This document shows positions 15,778 through 27,000 of a stretch of DNA of 32,948 nucleotides, one piece after another (positions within the stretch are counted from its first letter, which is position 1; each line of letters begins with the position of its first letter). The notes under the pieces are model-generated. The model did no database searches. It was not told the origin of the DNA and saw only the letters and a list, made by a program, of their open reading frames with translations. The stretch is from positions 1 to 32,948 of the forward strand of contig CANIIA010000022.1 in assembly GCA_947467435.1 (NCBI GenBank), given 5' to 3'. This DNA is from Betaproteobacteria bacterium. GTDB taxonomy: Bacteria > Pseudomonadota > Gammaproteobacteria > Burkholderiales > SG8-39. Position numbers and translations under genes: made by a program.

Positions 15778-17312
15778 ACTTGCTCCGCGCGCTCGCCACC
15801 GTGAGTGGTATGACCTTTCTGTCGCGGATTTTGGGGTATGTGCGCGATGCGCTGATTGCCGGCGCGTTTGGTGCGGGCTTGGCGACAGACGCCTTTTTCG
15901 TGGCGTTTCGGTTGCCCAACCTGTTGCGCCGATTGTTTGCCGAAGGGGCCTTTTCGCAGGCCTTTGTGCCCATTTTTGCCGAATACAAAAACCGCGAGTC
16001 TGCCGAGGACACCCGCGTGTTGGTGAATTGCGTGGCCAGCGTACTCGGGCTCGTGCTGATCATCGTCACTGCCTTGGGCATGGTTTGCGCACCGTTGGTG
16101 GTGTATCTGTCCGCGCCAGGATTTGCGGCCACACCAGAAAAATTTGAGCTCACCACGCATTTATTGCGACTGACCTTTCCATATATCGCTTGTATTTCGT
16201 TGGTGGCTTTTGCCGCGGGCATCTTGAACACGCATCAACGCTTTGCCGTGCCTGCGTTCACACCGGTGCTGCTGAATGTCTCTTTTATCGTTGCAGCGGC
16301 TTTTTTTGCGCCGTACTTCGATCCCCCGGTGCTGGTGTTGGGTTGGGCGGTGCTGTTTGGTGGGCTGTTGCAGTTGTTGCTACAACTGCCATTTTTAGTG
16401 CGTTTGGGTTTACTTCCGCGCTGGCAATGGAATTGGCGGCATCCCGGATTACAACGCGTGTTAAAGCTGATGGCGCCAGCGGTGTTTGGTGTGTCGATTA
16501 GTCAGATCTCGTTGCTGATCAACACCATCTTTGCTTCGTTTCTTGCCGCAGGCAGCGTGTCTTGGTTGTATTACGCAGATCGACTCATGGAGTTTCCTGC
16601 TGGCATGCTCGGTGTGGCCTTGGGGACAATTTTATTGCCAAGCTTGTCGAAGTATCACGCCCAAGGGGCTGTCGAAAATTATTCGGCGCTTTTAGATTGG
16701 GGATTAAGACTCACGTTGCTGTTAGCGGTGCCCGCGGCGGCAGCCTTAGCGGTGCTGGCAATGCCGCTCATCGCGACGTTGTTTCACTACGGTCGCTTCA
16801 CACACGAAGATGCGTGGATGACGCAACACGCACTGATTGCCTACAGCGTGGGTTTAACGGGCATGATCTTGGTGAAGATTCTTGCGCCTGGTTTTTATGC
16901 ACGCCAAAACGTGGTGACGCCAGTAAAAATTGGCGTCATCACACTGCTCACCACCCAGGCCCTGAATCTGTTGTTGATTGGGCCATTGCAACACGCCGGA
17001 CTCGCACTTGCGATTGGCTTGGGTGCTTGTTTAAACGCAGCAATGCTGTATATCTGTTTGCGTCAGCACGGCATTTACACACCGCAACCGGGATGGTTAT
17101 TGTTCGCGTTGAAAATTGTTTTGGCGGTAAGCGCCATGTGCTTCGTGCTCTGGTTTGCCATGGGCCCGTCTCAATGGTGGTTGGATGCAAAGGTTTCTGC
17201 GCGTGTCATCGGGGTGAGTGGTCTGGTGGTGTTAGGCGTCGGCGTGTATGCCGGTGTGTTGTGGATCTGCGGGTTTCGTCCCCGCGACTTTGCGCGACGC
17301 GCAGCGGAGTAA
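15774..17312 (+). CDS. murJ: Lipid II flippase MurJ
   Basis: The 512-residue polytopic membrane protein belongs to the MVF/MOP exporter family and moves lipid II across the inner membrane for peptidoglycan synthesis. The N-terminus MNLLRALATVSGMTFLSRILG, then VRDALIAGAFGAG and DAFFVAFRLPNLLRRLFAEGAFSQAFVPIF, is the family signature. About 14 hydrophobic segments follow, with PAVFGVSISQISLLIN at the start of the second half. The start at 15774 matches homologues; an in-frame ATG 21 codons upstream reads into GC-rich leader with no conserved residues. It is divergent from rpsT and is followed 3 bp later by a SirB1-family gene, probably in one transcript. Confidence 0.96.
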   Translation: MNLLRALATVSGMTFLSRILGYVRDALIAGAFGAGLATDAFFVAFRLPNLLRRLFAEGAFSQAFVPIFAEYKNRESAEDTRVLVNCVASVLGLVLIIVTALGMVCAPLVVYLSAPGFAATPEKFELTTHLLRLTFPYIACISLVAFAAGILNTHQRFAVPAFTPVLLNVSFIVAAAFFAPYFDPPVLVLGWAVLFGGLLQLLLQLPFLVRLGLLPRWQWNWRHPGLQRVLKLMAPAVFGVSISQISLLINTIFASFLAAGSVSWLYYADRLMEFPAGMLGVALGTILLPSLSKYHAQGAVENYSALLDWGLRLTLLLAVPAAAALAVLAMPLIATLFHYGRFTHEDAWMTQHALIAYSVGLTGMILVKILAPGFYARQNVVTPVKIGVITLLTTQALNLLLIGPLQHAGLALAIGLGACLNAAMLYICLRQHGIYTPQPGWLLFALKIVLAVSAMCFVLWFAMGPSQWWLDAKVSARVIGVSGLVVLGVGVYAGVLWICGFRPRDFARRAAE

Positions 17313-17315
17313 ATC

Positions 17316-18158
17316 ATGGCGCGTGATTTTGAAGACTTAATCGAAGAGAACGAAGACTTTGATCTCGTTGAGGCGTGCTTATTGATTGGTCAGGACATCG
17401 CGCCAGACTTAGATGTGGCCTTTTACCTCAACGAAATTGAAGATATGGCCGCGCGTTTGCTTGCGGCAGTGGGCCATGAAGCGGGCCCCGAAGATCGCAT
17501 CGTGGCACTGAATCAATTACTCTTTAATACGCTGGGGTTTGTGGGCAATCGTGATGATTACTACGACCCACGCAACAGCTACTTACATGAAGTGATCGAT
17601 CGTCGCGCGGGGATCCCCATCACCTTATCGGTGCTGTACCTCGAGCTCGGTTGGCGCATTGGTTTGCCTTTGCAAGGGGTATCGTTTCCGGGACATTTTT
17701 TAGTGCAACTGCCGTTGCGTGATGGGATGTTGGTGTTAGATCCATTTTCGAGTGGAGCTGCGTTGTCTGCAGAAGCGTTACGCACGTTATTAAAGCGTGT
17801 GGTGAAAGGCGCGGGTCGCAGCGACGACACGATAGAAGCGCTGCCCTTAAGCGCGTTTCTGGAGCCAGCGACTAAACGCGATATCTTGGCACGCGTATTA
17901 CGTAACTTAAGATCCATTTACCACGAACAAACGGACACGCTGCGCGAACTCGAAGTCTTAGACCGGCTGGTGCTGGTGCAGCCCGAAGATCATGCGGTGT
18001 TACGCGATCGCGGATTGGCGTTTTATCAACTCGAAGCGTATCGCGCGGCACTAGAAGATGTACGCGAATACCTTGCGTGTGTGCCTGATGCCAGCGATGC
18101 CCGCCAACTGCGTGCGTTGCTGGTCGAGCTTACGCAGCGTTGCGCGAAGCTCAATTAA
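17316..18158 (+). CDS. SirB1 family protein (transglutaminase-like fold plus TPR region)
   Basis: The 280-residue soluble protein has the SirB1 core RAGIPITLSVLYLELGWRIG followed by LPLQGVSFPGHFLVQL, a transglutaminase-like domain at about 40-190. The histidine in FPGHF is a candidate catalytic residue. The C-terminal part (about 195-275) has helical pairs of the tetratricopeptide type, including VLRDRGLAFYQLEAYRAALED and a following helix. The biochemical activity of the family is not established; some members are described as regulators or TPR partners. It begins 3 bp after murJ and precedes ribF by 142 bp. Confidence 0.88.
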   Translation: MARDFEDLIEENEDFDLVEACLLIGQDIAPDLDVAFYLNEIEDMAARLLAAVGHEAGPEDRIVALNQLLFNTLGFVGNRDDYYDPRNSYLHEVIDRRAGIPITLSVLYLELGWRIGLPLQGVSFPGHFLVQLPLRDGMLVLDPFSSGAALSAEALRTLLKRVVKGAGRSDDTIEALPLSAFLEPATKRDILARVLRNLRSIYHEQTDTLRELEVLDRLVLVQPEDHAVLRDRGLAFYQLEAYRAALEDVREYLACVPDASDARQLRALLVELTQRCAKLN

Positions 18159-18203
18159 CCGCGACTGCGCGATCCGATGCGCTGGATTTTCAACGAAATC
18201 CGC

Positions 18204-18209
18204 TACAAT
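18204..18209 (+). promoter_or_regulatory. Candidate -10 box upstream of ribF
   Basis: TACAAT lies in the 142-bp gap between the SirB1-family gene and ribF. A small hairpin, GGCGC-GTT-GCGCC, is at 18222-18234 in the would-be leader. No strong -35 is visible and no FMN riboswitch-like conserved blocks are recognised. Confidence 0.35.
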
Positions 18210-18300
18210 TCAGGCTTTTAAGGCGCGTTGCGCCACCTCGTTGCGGGGTTGGGCTGCGCGCGTTGCTCAAGGCGTGCTCGGCGCACACCGCTCATCCAAC

Positions 18301-19263
18301 ATGCAAGTCACCCACGGATCTTTGGGCACATCCAATCAACGTCACGCCATCACGATTGGAAACTTTGATGGTGTGCATCTTGGCCACCAAGCCATGTTGG
18401 CGCACGTGCGTCAGCAAGCCAATCGCTTGGGTGTGGCGGCGTGCGCGTTGACTTTCGAACCGCATCCGCGTGAATTTTTCTTTGCGCAGTCCCCCGCCCG
18501 TGAAGGGCAGACGGCGCCGCCTGCGCGCTTGATGCGCTTATCGCAAAAACTCGCCGCCTTGCGTGCCGCAGGCATGGATCGAGTGCACATTGCGCGCTTT
18601 GATCGCGCGTTTGCTGCACTCAGCCCCGAGGCGTTTATCGAGCGCGTGTTAGTGCGTGGCTTAGGTTGCGCGTGGTTGATGGTAGGACGAGATTTTCGTT
18701 TTGGCGCCAAGCGTGCGGGTGATCTGTCCACGCTGCAGGCCGCAGCGCTGCAGCACCATTTTGAGATCGACTCGATGCCTGATGTGTTGCAAAACGCCGC
18801 GCGTATTTCGAGTTCGCGTGTGCGTGCGTCTTTGCAAGCCGGTGATTTATCCGGGGCCGCTGACTTGTTGGGTGCGTCTTATGCTGTGACTGCGCGCGTG
18901 ATCCACGGCGAAAAATTAGGACGCACGTTGGGCTTTGCCACTGCAAATTTGCCTTTGCCACAAACGCCAGCGCTCACGGGTATTTTTGTGGTGCAGGTGC
19001 TCGGTGTCCCGGGACGCGCTGGGCCGCAACCGGCGGTGGCCAGCGTGGGTCTTCGCCCGACGGTCAATGCGTTACAACGCCCACTGCTCGAAGTACATTT
19101 ACTCGATTACGATGGCGATTTATATGGCCAGCGTTTGACGGTGCGTTTTTTACACCGCCTTCGTGGCGAAGAAAAATATGTTGGTCTCGATGCGCTGCGC
19201 GCAGCCATTGCCACCGACGTTCTTAATGCTCGACGTTATTTTGCGAACGACAACCATGGCTGA
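18301..19263 (+). CDS. ribF: Bifunctional riboflavin kinase/FAD synthetase
   Basis: The 320-residue enzyme phosphorylates riboflavin to FMN and adenylylates FMN to FAD. The N-terminal FAD-synthetase domain has [14 protein letters not shown], with its HxGH nucleotidyltransferase motif, and [25 protein letters not shown] and the ISSSRVR motif follow. The C-terminal flavokinase domain has [11 protein letters not shown] and the conserved SVGLRPTV. The start at 18301 matches homologues; the frame stays open upstream across the end of the SirB1-family gene but without conserved residues. The stop overlaps the ileS start by 8 nt. Confidence 0.95.
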   Translation: MQVTHGSLGTSNQRHAITIGNFDGVHLGHQAMLAHVRQQANRLGVAACALTFEPHPREFFFAQSPAREGQTAPPARLMRLSQKLAALRAAGMDRVHIARFDRAFAALSPEAFIERVLVRGLGCAWLMVGRDFRFGAKRAGDLSTLQAAALQHHFEIDSMPDVLQNAARISSSRVRASLQAGDLSGAADLLGASYAVTARVIHGEKLGRTLGFATANLPLPQTPALTGIFVVQVLGVPGRAGPQPAVASVGLRPTVNALQRPLLEVHLLDYDGDLYGQRLTVRFLHRLRGEEKYVGLDALRAAIATDVLNARRYFANDNHG

Positions 19264-22081
19264 TTATCGGAAGACCCTCAACTTGCCGGACACCCCTTTT
19301 CCAATGCGTGGTGATTTGGCCAAACGAGAACCAGTGTGGGTGAAGTCGTGGCAAGAACGCGGCCTGTACGCCAAGTTACGCACGGTGTGCCACGGTCGCC
19401 CGTTGTTTGTATTGCATGATGGCCCGCCGTATGCCAACGGCGATATTCACATCGGCCATGCGGTGAACAAAATTCTCAAAGACATCATCGTTAAATCAAA
19501 AACGATGGCAGGTTTTGATGCCCCTTACGTGCCGGGATGGGATTGTCATGGCATGCCGATTGAAGTGCAGATCGAAAAAAAGCACGGAAAAAATCTGCCT
19601 GCGGAACAAACGCAGCAACTGTGTCGTGCTTACGCGCAAGAACAAGTCGAGCGACAGAAAGCAGATTTTCAACGCTTGGGCGTGTTGGGTGATTGGGATC
19701 ACCCGTATTTAACGATGGCCTATGGCAATGAAGCTGATGAAATTCGAGCGCTCGGTCAGTTGCTCGAAAAAGGATATGTCTATCGTGGTCTAAAACCAGT
19801 CAATTGGTGTTTTGATTGCGGTTCGGCGCTCGCCGAAGCCGAAGTGGAATACGAAGATCGCACGGACTTGGCTGTTGATGTGGGATTTGCGTTTACCGAT
19901 CGCGCTGCACTGGCCAACGCATTTGGTTTACCGCGCTTGCCCGATCAAGTGGGGTACATCGTTATTTGGACCACCACGCCATGGACCTTACCGGGTAATC
20001 AGGCGCTCAATGTACATCCGGAATTTACTTACCATTTAGTTGATACGCCGCGTGGCTTATTGATTCTTGCTGCTGAGTTGCAAGAAAAATCATTGGCGCG
20101 TTTTGGCTTAACGGGTACCACCCTCGCGGCTTGTACAGGTGCTGCGCTTGAAGGGATTCAATTCCAGCATCCGTTTTATGCGCGCCAATCGCCCGTGTAC
20201 TTAGGCGATTACGTGACGCTCGACACGGGTACCGGCATCGTGCATTCGGCACCGGCGTATGGGGTGGAAGACTTTCAATCGTGTCGACACTACGGATTAA
20301 AAGACGACGCGATACTCACCCCAGTGATGGGTGATGGTCGCTATGTCTCGAGTTTGCCTGAGTTCGGTGGGCAGATGATTTGGGATGCCAACCCAAAAAT
20401 TGTTGAGCACATGCGCGCTGCCGAAACACTGTTTGCAGTCGAGAAATATAAACACAGCTACATGCATTGCTGGCGCCATAAAACGCCAGTCATTTTGCGT
20501 GCGACAACCCAATGGTTTGCGGCGATGGATACCGCGCCTGGTTGGCATGGCGCACAGCCCAAGGAAACCTTGCGCACCACAGCTTTACGCGGCATTGAGA
20601 ACACGCAGTTTTTTCCGGCCTGGGGTCAGGCACGTTTGCACGGCATGATTGCCAATCGCCCAGATTGGACGCTCTCGCGGCAACGTCAGTGGGGTGTGCC
20701 GATGCCATTTTTTGTGCACCGAGAAACCGGTCAGCTGCATCCGCGTACGCCCGCGTTGCTGGAACAAATTGCGCAACGCGTTGAACAAGGCGGCATCGAA
20801 GCATGGCAAAGCGTGCGTATCGAAGAGATGTTGGGTGATGACGCACCACACTACGAAAAAATTCGCGACACTCTCGATGTTTGGTTCGATTCAGGTTCTA
20901 CCCACTTTACCGTGCTGGGTGGCACCGATGCGTCACGTCGACGCGGCTCACACGCGGCCAGCACCGCATTTCCGGCAGATTTGTATCTCGAGGGCTCCGA
21001 CCAGCATCGTGGTTGGTTTCATTCCTCGTTATTGGTGTCATGCATGATGCATGGTGTGCCGCCTTACAAGGCCTTGCTCACGCACGGCTTTACGGTGGAT
21101 GGCGACGGTAAAAAGATGTCGAAGTCCAAGGGCAACACTGTGGTACCGCAAGAGGTATCTGGCACCTTGGGCGCTGAAATTTTGCGTCTATGGGTTGCAG
21201 CCACGGATTACTCGGGTGAGCTATCGATCTCGCCAGAAATTTTAAAACGCGTCGTCGAAAGCTATCGGCGTATCCGCAACACCTTGCGTTTTCTGTTAGC
21301 AAACTTATCGGACTTCGATCCGCAAACAGATGCGATCGCGATTGCCGATCTGGTTGAAATCGATCGATATGCGCTCGTCATGACGCAAGCGGCACAAGAT
21401 GAAATCACCGCTGATTACGCACGCTATCAATTTCATTCGATGACGCAAAAAATACAAAGTTTTTGCTCAGAGGATTTGGGTGGCTTTTATCTGGATATTT
21501 TGAAGGACCGTTTGTACACCACCACCGTGGATGGCCAGGCACGCCGTTCTGCACAAACTGCGTTATGGCATATCACAGGTGCGTTACTGCGTTGGATGGC
21601 GCCGGTACTGTCATTTACCGCGGAAGAGGCCTGGGCACTTTACTCAGCGCAAGCCGATGACAGCGTGCTGTTTCATACCTGGCAGCCATTGCCCAACGTG
21701 AAAGATGCGGACACGTTATCGCAACACTGGCAGCGTTTACGTGGGTTACGCGCCGACGCAGCGCGCGAACTCGAAGCTGTGCGTGCGGCTGGTGGGATTG
21801 GCTCTTCATTGGCGGCCGAGCTCGAATTGCATGCTACGCCCGAACTGCAAGCGTTTCTTGCGCGCTTTGCAGCCGACTTGAAATACGCATTGATTGTTTC
21901 TGCAGTGCGCGTGGTGCCTGCCGATCAGGATCGTATCGTGGTGGTGCCAAGCACACATGCCAAATGTGAACGCTGTTGGCATCTCGTGCCGGATGTGGGG
22001 CAGCATATCGAGCACCCCACGTTATGTGGTCGCTGCGTCGGTCATCTAGGACACACCCCTGAGCAGCGCTTGTATGCCTGA
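19256..22081 (+). CDS. ileS: Isoleucyl-tRNA synthetase
   Basis: The 941-residue class Ia synthetase charges tRNA-Ile. The HIGH motif is at 65-68 ([12 protein letters not shown]) and KMSKS at 620-624 ([12 protein letters not shown]). The editing CP1 domain lies between, with [13 protein letters not shown]. The C-terminal zinc site is [10 protein letters not shown] and later CGRCVGH. Start [19 protein letters not shown] matches the family. It overlaps ribF by 8 nt (ATGGCTGA) and lspA by 8 nt (ATGCCTGA), so expression is probably coupled. This bacterial type is the one usually sensitive to mupirocin. Confidence 0.97.
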   Translation: MADYRKTLNLPDTPFPMRGDLAKREPVWVKSWQERGLYAKLRTVCHGRPLFVLHDGPPYANGDIHIGHAVNKILKDIIVKSKTMAGFDAPYVPGWDCHGMPIEVQIEKKHGKNLPAEQTQQLCRAYAQEQVERQKADFQRLGVLGDWDHPYLTMAYGNEADEIRALGQLLEKGYVYRGLKPVNWCFDCGSALAEAEVEYEDRTDLAVDVGFAFTDRAALANAFGLPRLPDQVGYIVIWTTTPWTLPGNQALNVHPEFTYHLVDTPRGLLILAAELQEKSLARFGLTGTTLAACTGAALEGIQFQHPFYARQSPVYLGDYVTLDTGTGIVHSAPAYGVEDFQSCRHYGLKDDAILTPVMGDGRYVSSLPEFGGQMIWDANPKIVEHMRAAETLFAVEKYKHSYMHCWRHKTPVILRATTQWFAAMDTAPGWHGAQPKETLRTTALRGIENTQFFPAWGQARLHGMIANRPDWTLSRQRQWGVPMPFFVHRETGQLHPRTPALLEQIAQRVEQGGIEAWQSVRIEEMLGDDAPHYEKIRDTLDVWFDSGSTHFTVLGGTDASRRRGSHAASTAFPADLYLEGSDQHRGWFHSSLLVSCMMHGVPPYKALLTHGFTVDGDGKKMSKSKGNTVVPQEVSGTLGAEILRLWVAATDYSGELSISPEILKRVVESYRRIRNTLRFLLANLSDFDPQTDAIAIADLVEIDRYALVMTQAAQDEITADYARYQFHSMTQKIQSFCSEDLGGFYLDILKDRLYTTTVDGQARRSAQTALWHITGALLRWMAPVLSFTAEEAWALYSAQADDSVLFHTWQPLPNVKDADTLSQHWQRLRGLRADAARELEAVRAAGGIGSSLAAELELHATPELQAFLARFAADLKYALIVSAVRVVPADQDRIVVVPSTHAKCERCWHLVPDVGQHIEHPTLCGRCVGHLGHTPEQRLYA

Positions 22082-22619
22082 TCCAGTCATTCCGCCTACG
22101 ACAATGCTGCGACCCGCCCGTCATATGCAAATGTGGGTGACATGGGCGTTAGTTTTGTGTGTGCTGGATCAGCTCACCAAAACATGGGTGTTGCGTACGT
22201 TATTACCAGAGCAAGTGATTCGAGTGACTGACCATTTAAATTTAGTGCTGGTATTTAACAAAGGTGCGGCGTTTAGTTTTCTTGCAGCGGCGGGGGGGTG
22301 GCAAACACCGCTACTGATTGCCGTTGCGTTACTGGCCATCGCTGTAATGCTTTGGATGTTATGGCGAACCGCAGGGGCAACCTACTTCCATTGGGCGCTG
22401 ACACTGATTCTTTCTGGCGCCCTTGGTAATGTGATTGATCGACTACGTTTTGGACAGGTCGTTGACTTTATTGATGTGCATGCCTTTGGATGGCATTGGC
22501 CCGCGTTTAACGTGGCTGACTCGGCAATCAGTATCGGTGCCGTGTTGCTCATCATCGATAGTCTGCGTCAGCCTGCACTTGCTGTGTCAACGACCACGAC
22601 CACAACCACGGATCGATGA
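22074..22619 (+). CDS. lspA: Lipoprotein signal peptidase (signal peptidase II)
   Basis: The 181-residue inner-membrane aspartyl protease removes signal peptides from diacylated prolipoproteins. Four hydrophobic segments are visible. Catalytic aspartates are D131 in [10 protein letters not shown] and D149 in [18 protein letters not shown], and FNKGAAFSF near the first conserved block, also fit. The start overlaps ileS; later in-frame ATGs at codons 11, 18 and 20 would shorten an N-terminus that is longer than usual. The C-terminus ends in an odd run of seven threonines before DR. The fkpB ATG overlaps its stop. Confidence 0.95.
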   Translation: MPDPVIPPTTMLRPARHMQMWVTWALVLCVLDQLTKTWVLRTLLPEQVIRVTDHLNLVLVFNKGAAFSFLAAAGGWQTPLLIAVALLAIAVMLWMLWRTAGATYFHWALTLILSGALGNVIDRLRFGQVVDFIDVHAFGWHWPAFNVADSAISIGAVLLIIDSLRQPALAVSTTTTTTTDR

Positions 22620-23056
22620 TGAATACGACGGTGAATACGGGCAGCCATCTGACCTTGCATTACTGCATACGCTTAGCCGATGCACCACATACCGAAGTGC
22701 TCTCAACCTATGGCGGGCATCCAGCCACCTTGGTTTTAGGCTCGGGTGAACTCGCGCCTGGGTTTGAGCGCTGTTTGCTCGGTTTATCGGTTGGTGGACC
22801 ACAGGCATTTCAACTTGACGCTGACGCAGCCTTTGGGGCGTGGCGCGATGATTTGCTGCAACAACTACCGCGCGCCGCGTTTCCTGAAACGGCCGATGTG
22901 GCCGCAGGACAGGTGCTTGAATTTACTGCCCCCGATGGTGGCCGCTATGCAGGTGTCATTAAACAGTTTGACGGTGCGCAAGCCTTGGTGGATTTTAATC
23001 ATCCGCTTGCGGGTAAGCCTGTGCAATTTGAAGTCACCATTCTTGCCATCCTTTGA
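22616..23056 (+). CDS. fkpB: FKBP-type peptidyl-prolyl cis-trans isomerase, SlpA/FkpB type
   Basis: The 146-residue cytoplasmic protein has the SlyD-like FKBP plan: HLTLHYCIRLADAPHTEVLST, VLGSGELAPGFERCLLGL, then an inserted-flap region and DFNHPLAGKPVQFEVTIL. The last block is the classic SlyD/SlpA ending. There is no histidine-rich metal-binding tail, so SlpA/FkpB fits better than SlyD. Two consecutive ATGs (22616 and 22619) overlap the lspA stop as ATGATGA. Its place between lspA and ispH is the same as in E. coli. Isomerase and chaperone activity is inferred from the family. Confidence 0.93.
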   Translation: MMNTTVNTGSHLTLHYCIRLADAPHTEVLSTYGGHPATLVLGSGELAPGFERCLLGLSVGGPQAFQLDADAAFGAWRDDLLQQLPRAAFPETADVAAGQVLEFTAPDGGRYAGVIKQFDGAQALVDFNHPLAGKPVQFEVTILAIL

Positions 23057-23074
23057 TTCAGATCGAGGTCGCCA

Positions 23075-24043
23075 ATGACGCAAACCACTGATTTAACCGC
23101 GCTGCACGATGACACAGAAATTCTGTTAGCTAATCCTCGCGGGTTTTGTGCAGGCGTTGAACGCGCCATCGAAATTGTTGAGCGGGCGTTAGCGCAATTT
23201 GGTGCGCCGATTTATGTACGCCACGAAATCGTGCACAACAAATTTGTCGTGGCTGACTTGCGTGCCAAGGGCGCGGTGTTTGTCGAGGAGTTAGATGAAG
23301 TGCCACGCGGTAGCACCGTGATTTTTAGCGCTCATGGTGTAGCGCAAGCGGTGCGTAAAGATGCTGAGGCGCGCGGGCTGCAAGTGTTTGACGCGACCTG
23401 TCCATTGGTGACGAAAGTGCATGTCGAAGTCTCAAAGATGCTGCAAAAAGATTTTGAAATCGTGATGATCGGCCATCGTGGTCACCCTGAAGCAGAGGGC
23501 ACCATGGGGCAGTCTGAGCAAGGCATGTATTTAGTTGAGACAGTAGAGGATGTTGCAAAACTCGTTGTGCAAGACCCCAACAAATTGGCCTACGTTACAC
23601 AAACCACCTTGTCGGTCGATGATGCGCAGCTGATCGTGAGTGCTTTGCGCGCACGTTTTCCGGCGATTCACGGCCCCAAAAAAGATGACATTTGCTACGC
23701 GACGCAAAACCGCCAAGATGCCGTGAAGTTCATGGCACCCAAGGCAGATGTTGTGATCGTGGTGGGTTCACCAAACAGTTCAAACTCAAATCGCTTGCGT
23801 GAAGTAGCGCTGAGCTTGGGCACGCAAGCCTATATGGTCGATAACGCAGGCGAACTACAGCCAGAGTGGATTGCCGGTAAGCGCCGCATTGGCGTGACGG
23901 CAGGTGCCTCAGCGCCTGAAGTGTTGGTCGATGAGGTTGTGCAGCGGCTCAAGGCCCTCGGTGCGCAACGCGTCAAATTGCTGGATGGCATCGAAGAGAG
24001 CGTGGTGTTTTCATTGCCGCGTGGGCTTGCGGACCGTCATTGA
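23075..24043 (+). CDS. ispH: 4-hydroxy-3-methylbut-2-enyl diphosphate reductase
   Basis: The 322-residue iron-sulfur enzyme catalyses the last MEP-pathway step, making isopentenyl and dimethylallyl diphosphate from HMBPP. The three cluster cysteines are C25 ([13 protein letters not shown]), C109 ([11 protein letters not shown]) and C207 ([11 protein letters not shown]). H137 and the proton-relay glutamate E139 lie in [11 protein letters not shown], and [10 protein letters not shown] is present. It closes the ribF-ileS-lspA-fkpB-ispH cluster, 18 bp after fkpB. Its stop overlaps the pilY1 stop from the other strand by 7 bp with no intrinsic terminator between. Together with ispA and dxs, three isoprenoid genes lie in this window. 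Confidence 0.97.
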   Translation: MTQTTDLTALHDDTEILLANPRGFCAGVERAIEIVERALAQFGAPIYVRHEIVHNKFVVADLRAKGAVFVEELDEVPRGSTVIFSAHGVAQAVRKDAEARGLQVFDATCPLVTKVHVEVSKMLQKDFEIVMIGHRGHPEAEGTMGQSEQGMYLVETVEDVAKLVVQDPNKLAYVTQTTLSVDDAQLIVSALRARFPAIHGPKKDDICYATQNRQDAVKFMAPKADVVIVVGSPNSSNSNRLREVALSLGTQAYMVDNAGELQPEWIAGKRRIGVTAGASAPEVLVDEVVQRLKALGAQRVKLLDGIEESVVFSLPRGLADRH

Positions 24044-27000
24044 TAGAGAAGTAATTCGCGCCAGCCGATACGACGCCCACTAAGTACACTCGGGACAGTG
24101 GGCACCGCGGCGCTTTGCATCGCAGCGGTACTGATGGCCACGTTGGCGCGTAATTGACCACCAGCAACTTGCACGACATTTGCACTGGTGGGTAAGCCCG
24201 TTCGGATGCGCTCGCTAGAAAAATTACTTAGGTTGTCTGGCGACGAAATAAACCCGCCAGTGGCAAAGTCGACGTAATTCACCCAGCCGTATCCACCGCT
24301 GCCGCAAGTGACCTGCGCTGCGGGGATGCTCGACGCAAATACCAAACTACCCAGTTGGAGTTGCGGGTCGCCACCGATGCGTTCGCTGCCGTTGACCCCC
24401 GCTTGTCCTCCATTGGGTAGATCAATGAACCAGCCGTATTTAGTTTTCAGATCGACGCTGTTGGGGGTTGGGCAAGCGTCGGCGGTTGCTACAGTCGTAC
24501 CGCCACATACCGTGCGGTTACTCCCTGCGTTAATTGCAACTAAATATTGCTGCACCAGTTGGCTGCTGGCTGAGTTTCTTGCATAGGTGATCGGTGTTGA
24601 ATTCACTAAATCATCTCGAATGCCGTAGATGGTTTGTTTTTGGGTATCGGCCAAATCGTTGGCACTTAAATTCTTCCCGGTGCCGATATAGATCATGCGT
24701 TGACCGTTCACTTCGCCTAATTCAGGTCGAGTGGTGATCGGTTGCGCTAACCCGGACGGATCCACGAGAGAGATGATTTTGGTCGCTATGTATGTAGACG
24801 GTTTGGTTTGGAGGTCAACGCGCCACACGTTGCCCATCAGGTCGCCGCCGTACACAGCGAGTGAGGTGTTGTCGTAAAACCCATTGGCTGTCCAAGCGCT
24901 GATACGCCCCAAACCGCTGGGATCAGTTTTTGTACCAACATTCGTTGTAAAGCGATTAAGGATTTTGCCTGTTTGCGCATCGAGTACATACATGTAGCCC
25001 ATTCCATCGCCACGCTTGTCGTTGTTGTATCCAGAACTCACGATGACTACCCATCGACTATCGCTAGCACGTTTGGTGATGATGGGGTTACCAAAACTTA
25101 ATCCAACATGGCAGTCGCTTGAGCCGGTGGCAGCGTCGGGACTGTAAGGATTGGCGTCGTTATCGGTTAAACAAGTCGGAGAAACGCCAAACTCCCATAA
25201 GCCCTTCGGATTTTTTGGGTCTGTAATGTCGAGCGCGTAATAACCGCGACCCCCAGCATTGAGTCCAGCAACAAGAATCGTGCGCCACTGGTTGGTGTCT
25301 TTGCATGGAGAAAAACACACATCACCTACCGTAGGTGTTCCGTCTACGGTGTACAGATGTTTATACGGCGCGTTGGCTAGTTTGACTAAGTTAGGAAGCA
25401 GCAGTTGCGGGACGTAGGCCCAAAGTTCGCTACCAGCTAAATCGGTGCCCTCGGCCTCTGCCCTAAACGCATGCAGCATGCCGTCGTTGGCAGCGACATA
25501 GACGATTGGAATACGATTTGTGTTTGCGGTGACATACGCTTGGTAGTAAGGATCTTTGTCAGCATTGCTGCCGTTGTTGTATCCAAACTGTGGCGCCTTC
25601 ACGTATACCGGCTGCGCATTGACTATATCGCCAAGCAAACCAGCACGTCGCCGAAATAAATCGGTTGCCGCAGTGCCAGCACCGCTGATTTCGTACGTTC
25701 GATCCCCCCGTAGATAGTCGATGAGGCGCGACAAAAAGAGCGTGGAATCTAAATTTATTCGAGTGTCACCCGACGGCCACGTTTTGGATTGGTCGAGGCT
25801 GCTGACACTGGGACTGGGTGAGCCAAAATCAGATGAGACCAGTCCGCTACCGTCACTGCAAACATCGGCGTATGACGGTTGTGACATCGCACCAGACCAA
25901 CAAAAGCTACGTAACTTGTTACCAGCGGTATCAATCGAATCAAAGGTATAAATTTTTCGCGTTAAATAGGTTTGTTTAGCGAGTTCAGTTGCCGCAGACC
26001 AAACCGCTGTGGAGCCAACCGAGCCATCGTTGGGGTCAATACGATAAGCAGATAAATCGCCGGTCCAATCGCCCGTTTGGAATTTTGTGGAGAATAAGAT
26101 TTGCTGGCTATTTAGCAAGACGTTTCCTGCTACGCCGACGCCACCACCTGCGCCAGCCTGTGTCGTGATCTCTTGTAGTGCCTGAATTAAATTTGTACTG
26201 AGGCTGCTAACATCATTGGCCTGAAAGTATTGACCCCGCGCATTGATCGTGGCGTGCCATAAATCATCAATTCGCGTGGCTTGATCCCCGCCACCGGTTG
26301 GTTTTGGCCAGCTTTTGGTGCCTCGGATGACATCATTTAAATCAGACGGAAAATTTAATGTACCGGCCGTGCCAATACCAATGGCAGATAGGTTCATGTG
26401 TTGATGTTTCGCATTCACGCCGTTCCAAACTGGAACGTTATTGACTAAATCTGTGCGCAAATCAGTCGCAAAAAAATACATCGCCACATCAGCTAGCGAC
26501 CCGCTCGAGCCATTTGCATCAAATGCACCGACCTCATGAGTCGAATAGCCGCTATCAGTGCCGTCGGTATTACCAATGTCTGCACCGTCTAGACTTTTTC
26601 CTGTGGGTGTTTTTACGTTATCGCCCCAATAACCGTCTGTAGCGAGTAAGGTGAAATTCTGCTGGCAACTTAGCTGAATTGGGCTGTCTGGCATCCCTGT
26701 ATAAACGGTGTGGATGTTGGCGTAGTAATGTCCTATTTGGGCCAAGGCTTCTCTGGTATTTGTCCCGCCGTTGTTACCAACACGATATAGCTTGTCAAAC
26801 CAAAGAGACTTTTGGGTGCTTGTAAATTCGCTGGCACCTAAAAAGCGATTTTTATCAAGACTGGTATAAAGACTGGGATAAAAATTGAATGTCGCAAAAC
26901 CGATCCGTGTGTTGCTATCCAAGCCGTAAAAGGTATGTCCTAGGACTGTTTTAGCCATGGTTAAACGTGTGCGGTGATACGCAAACCAATTGGCGAAGTT

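Noticed and set aside
15380..16231. A 283-codon open frame on the minus strand across rpsT and the start of murJ
   Set aside because: Only its last 88 codons match S20; the rest is antisense to murJ and its promoter region and shows no conserved pattern.
16562..17326. A 254-codon plus-strand frame inside murJ
   Set aside because: It is a frame shadow of murJ, with unlikely composition for a protein, while the murJ frame shows clear family motifs.
18210..18300. Possible FMN riboswitch before ribF
   Set aside because: The 90-nt leader is too short and lacks the conserved blocks; only a small 5-bp hairpin is seen.
18058..18300. Longer RibF or fusion with the SirB1-family protein
   Set aside because: The frame is open but overlaps the SirB1-family gene out of frame and adds no conserved residues; the family N-terminus begins at 18301.
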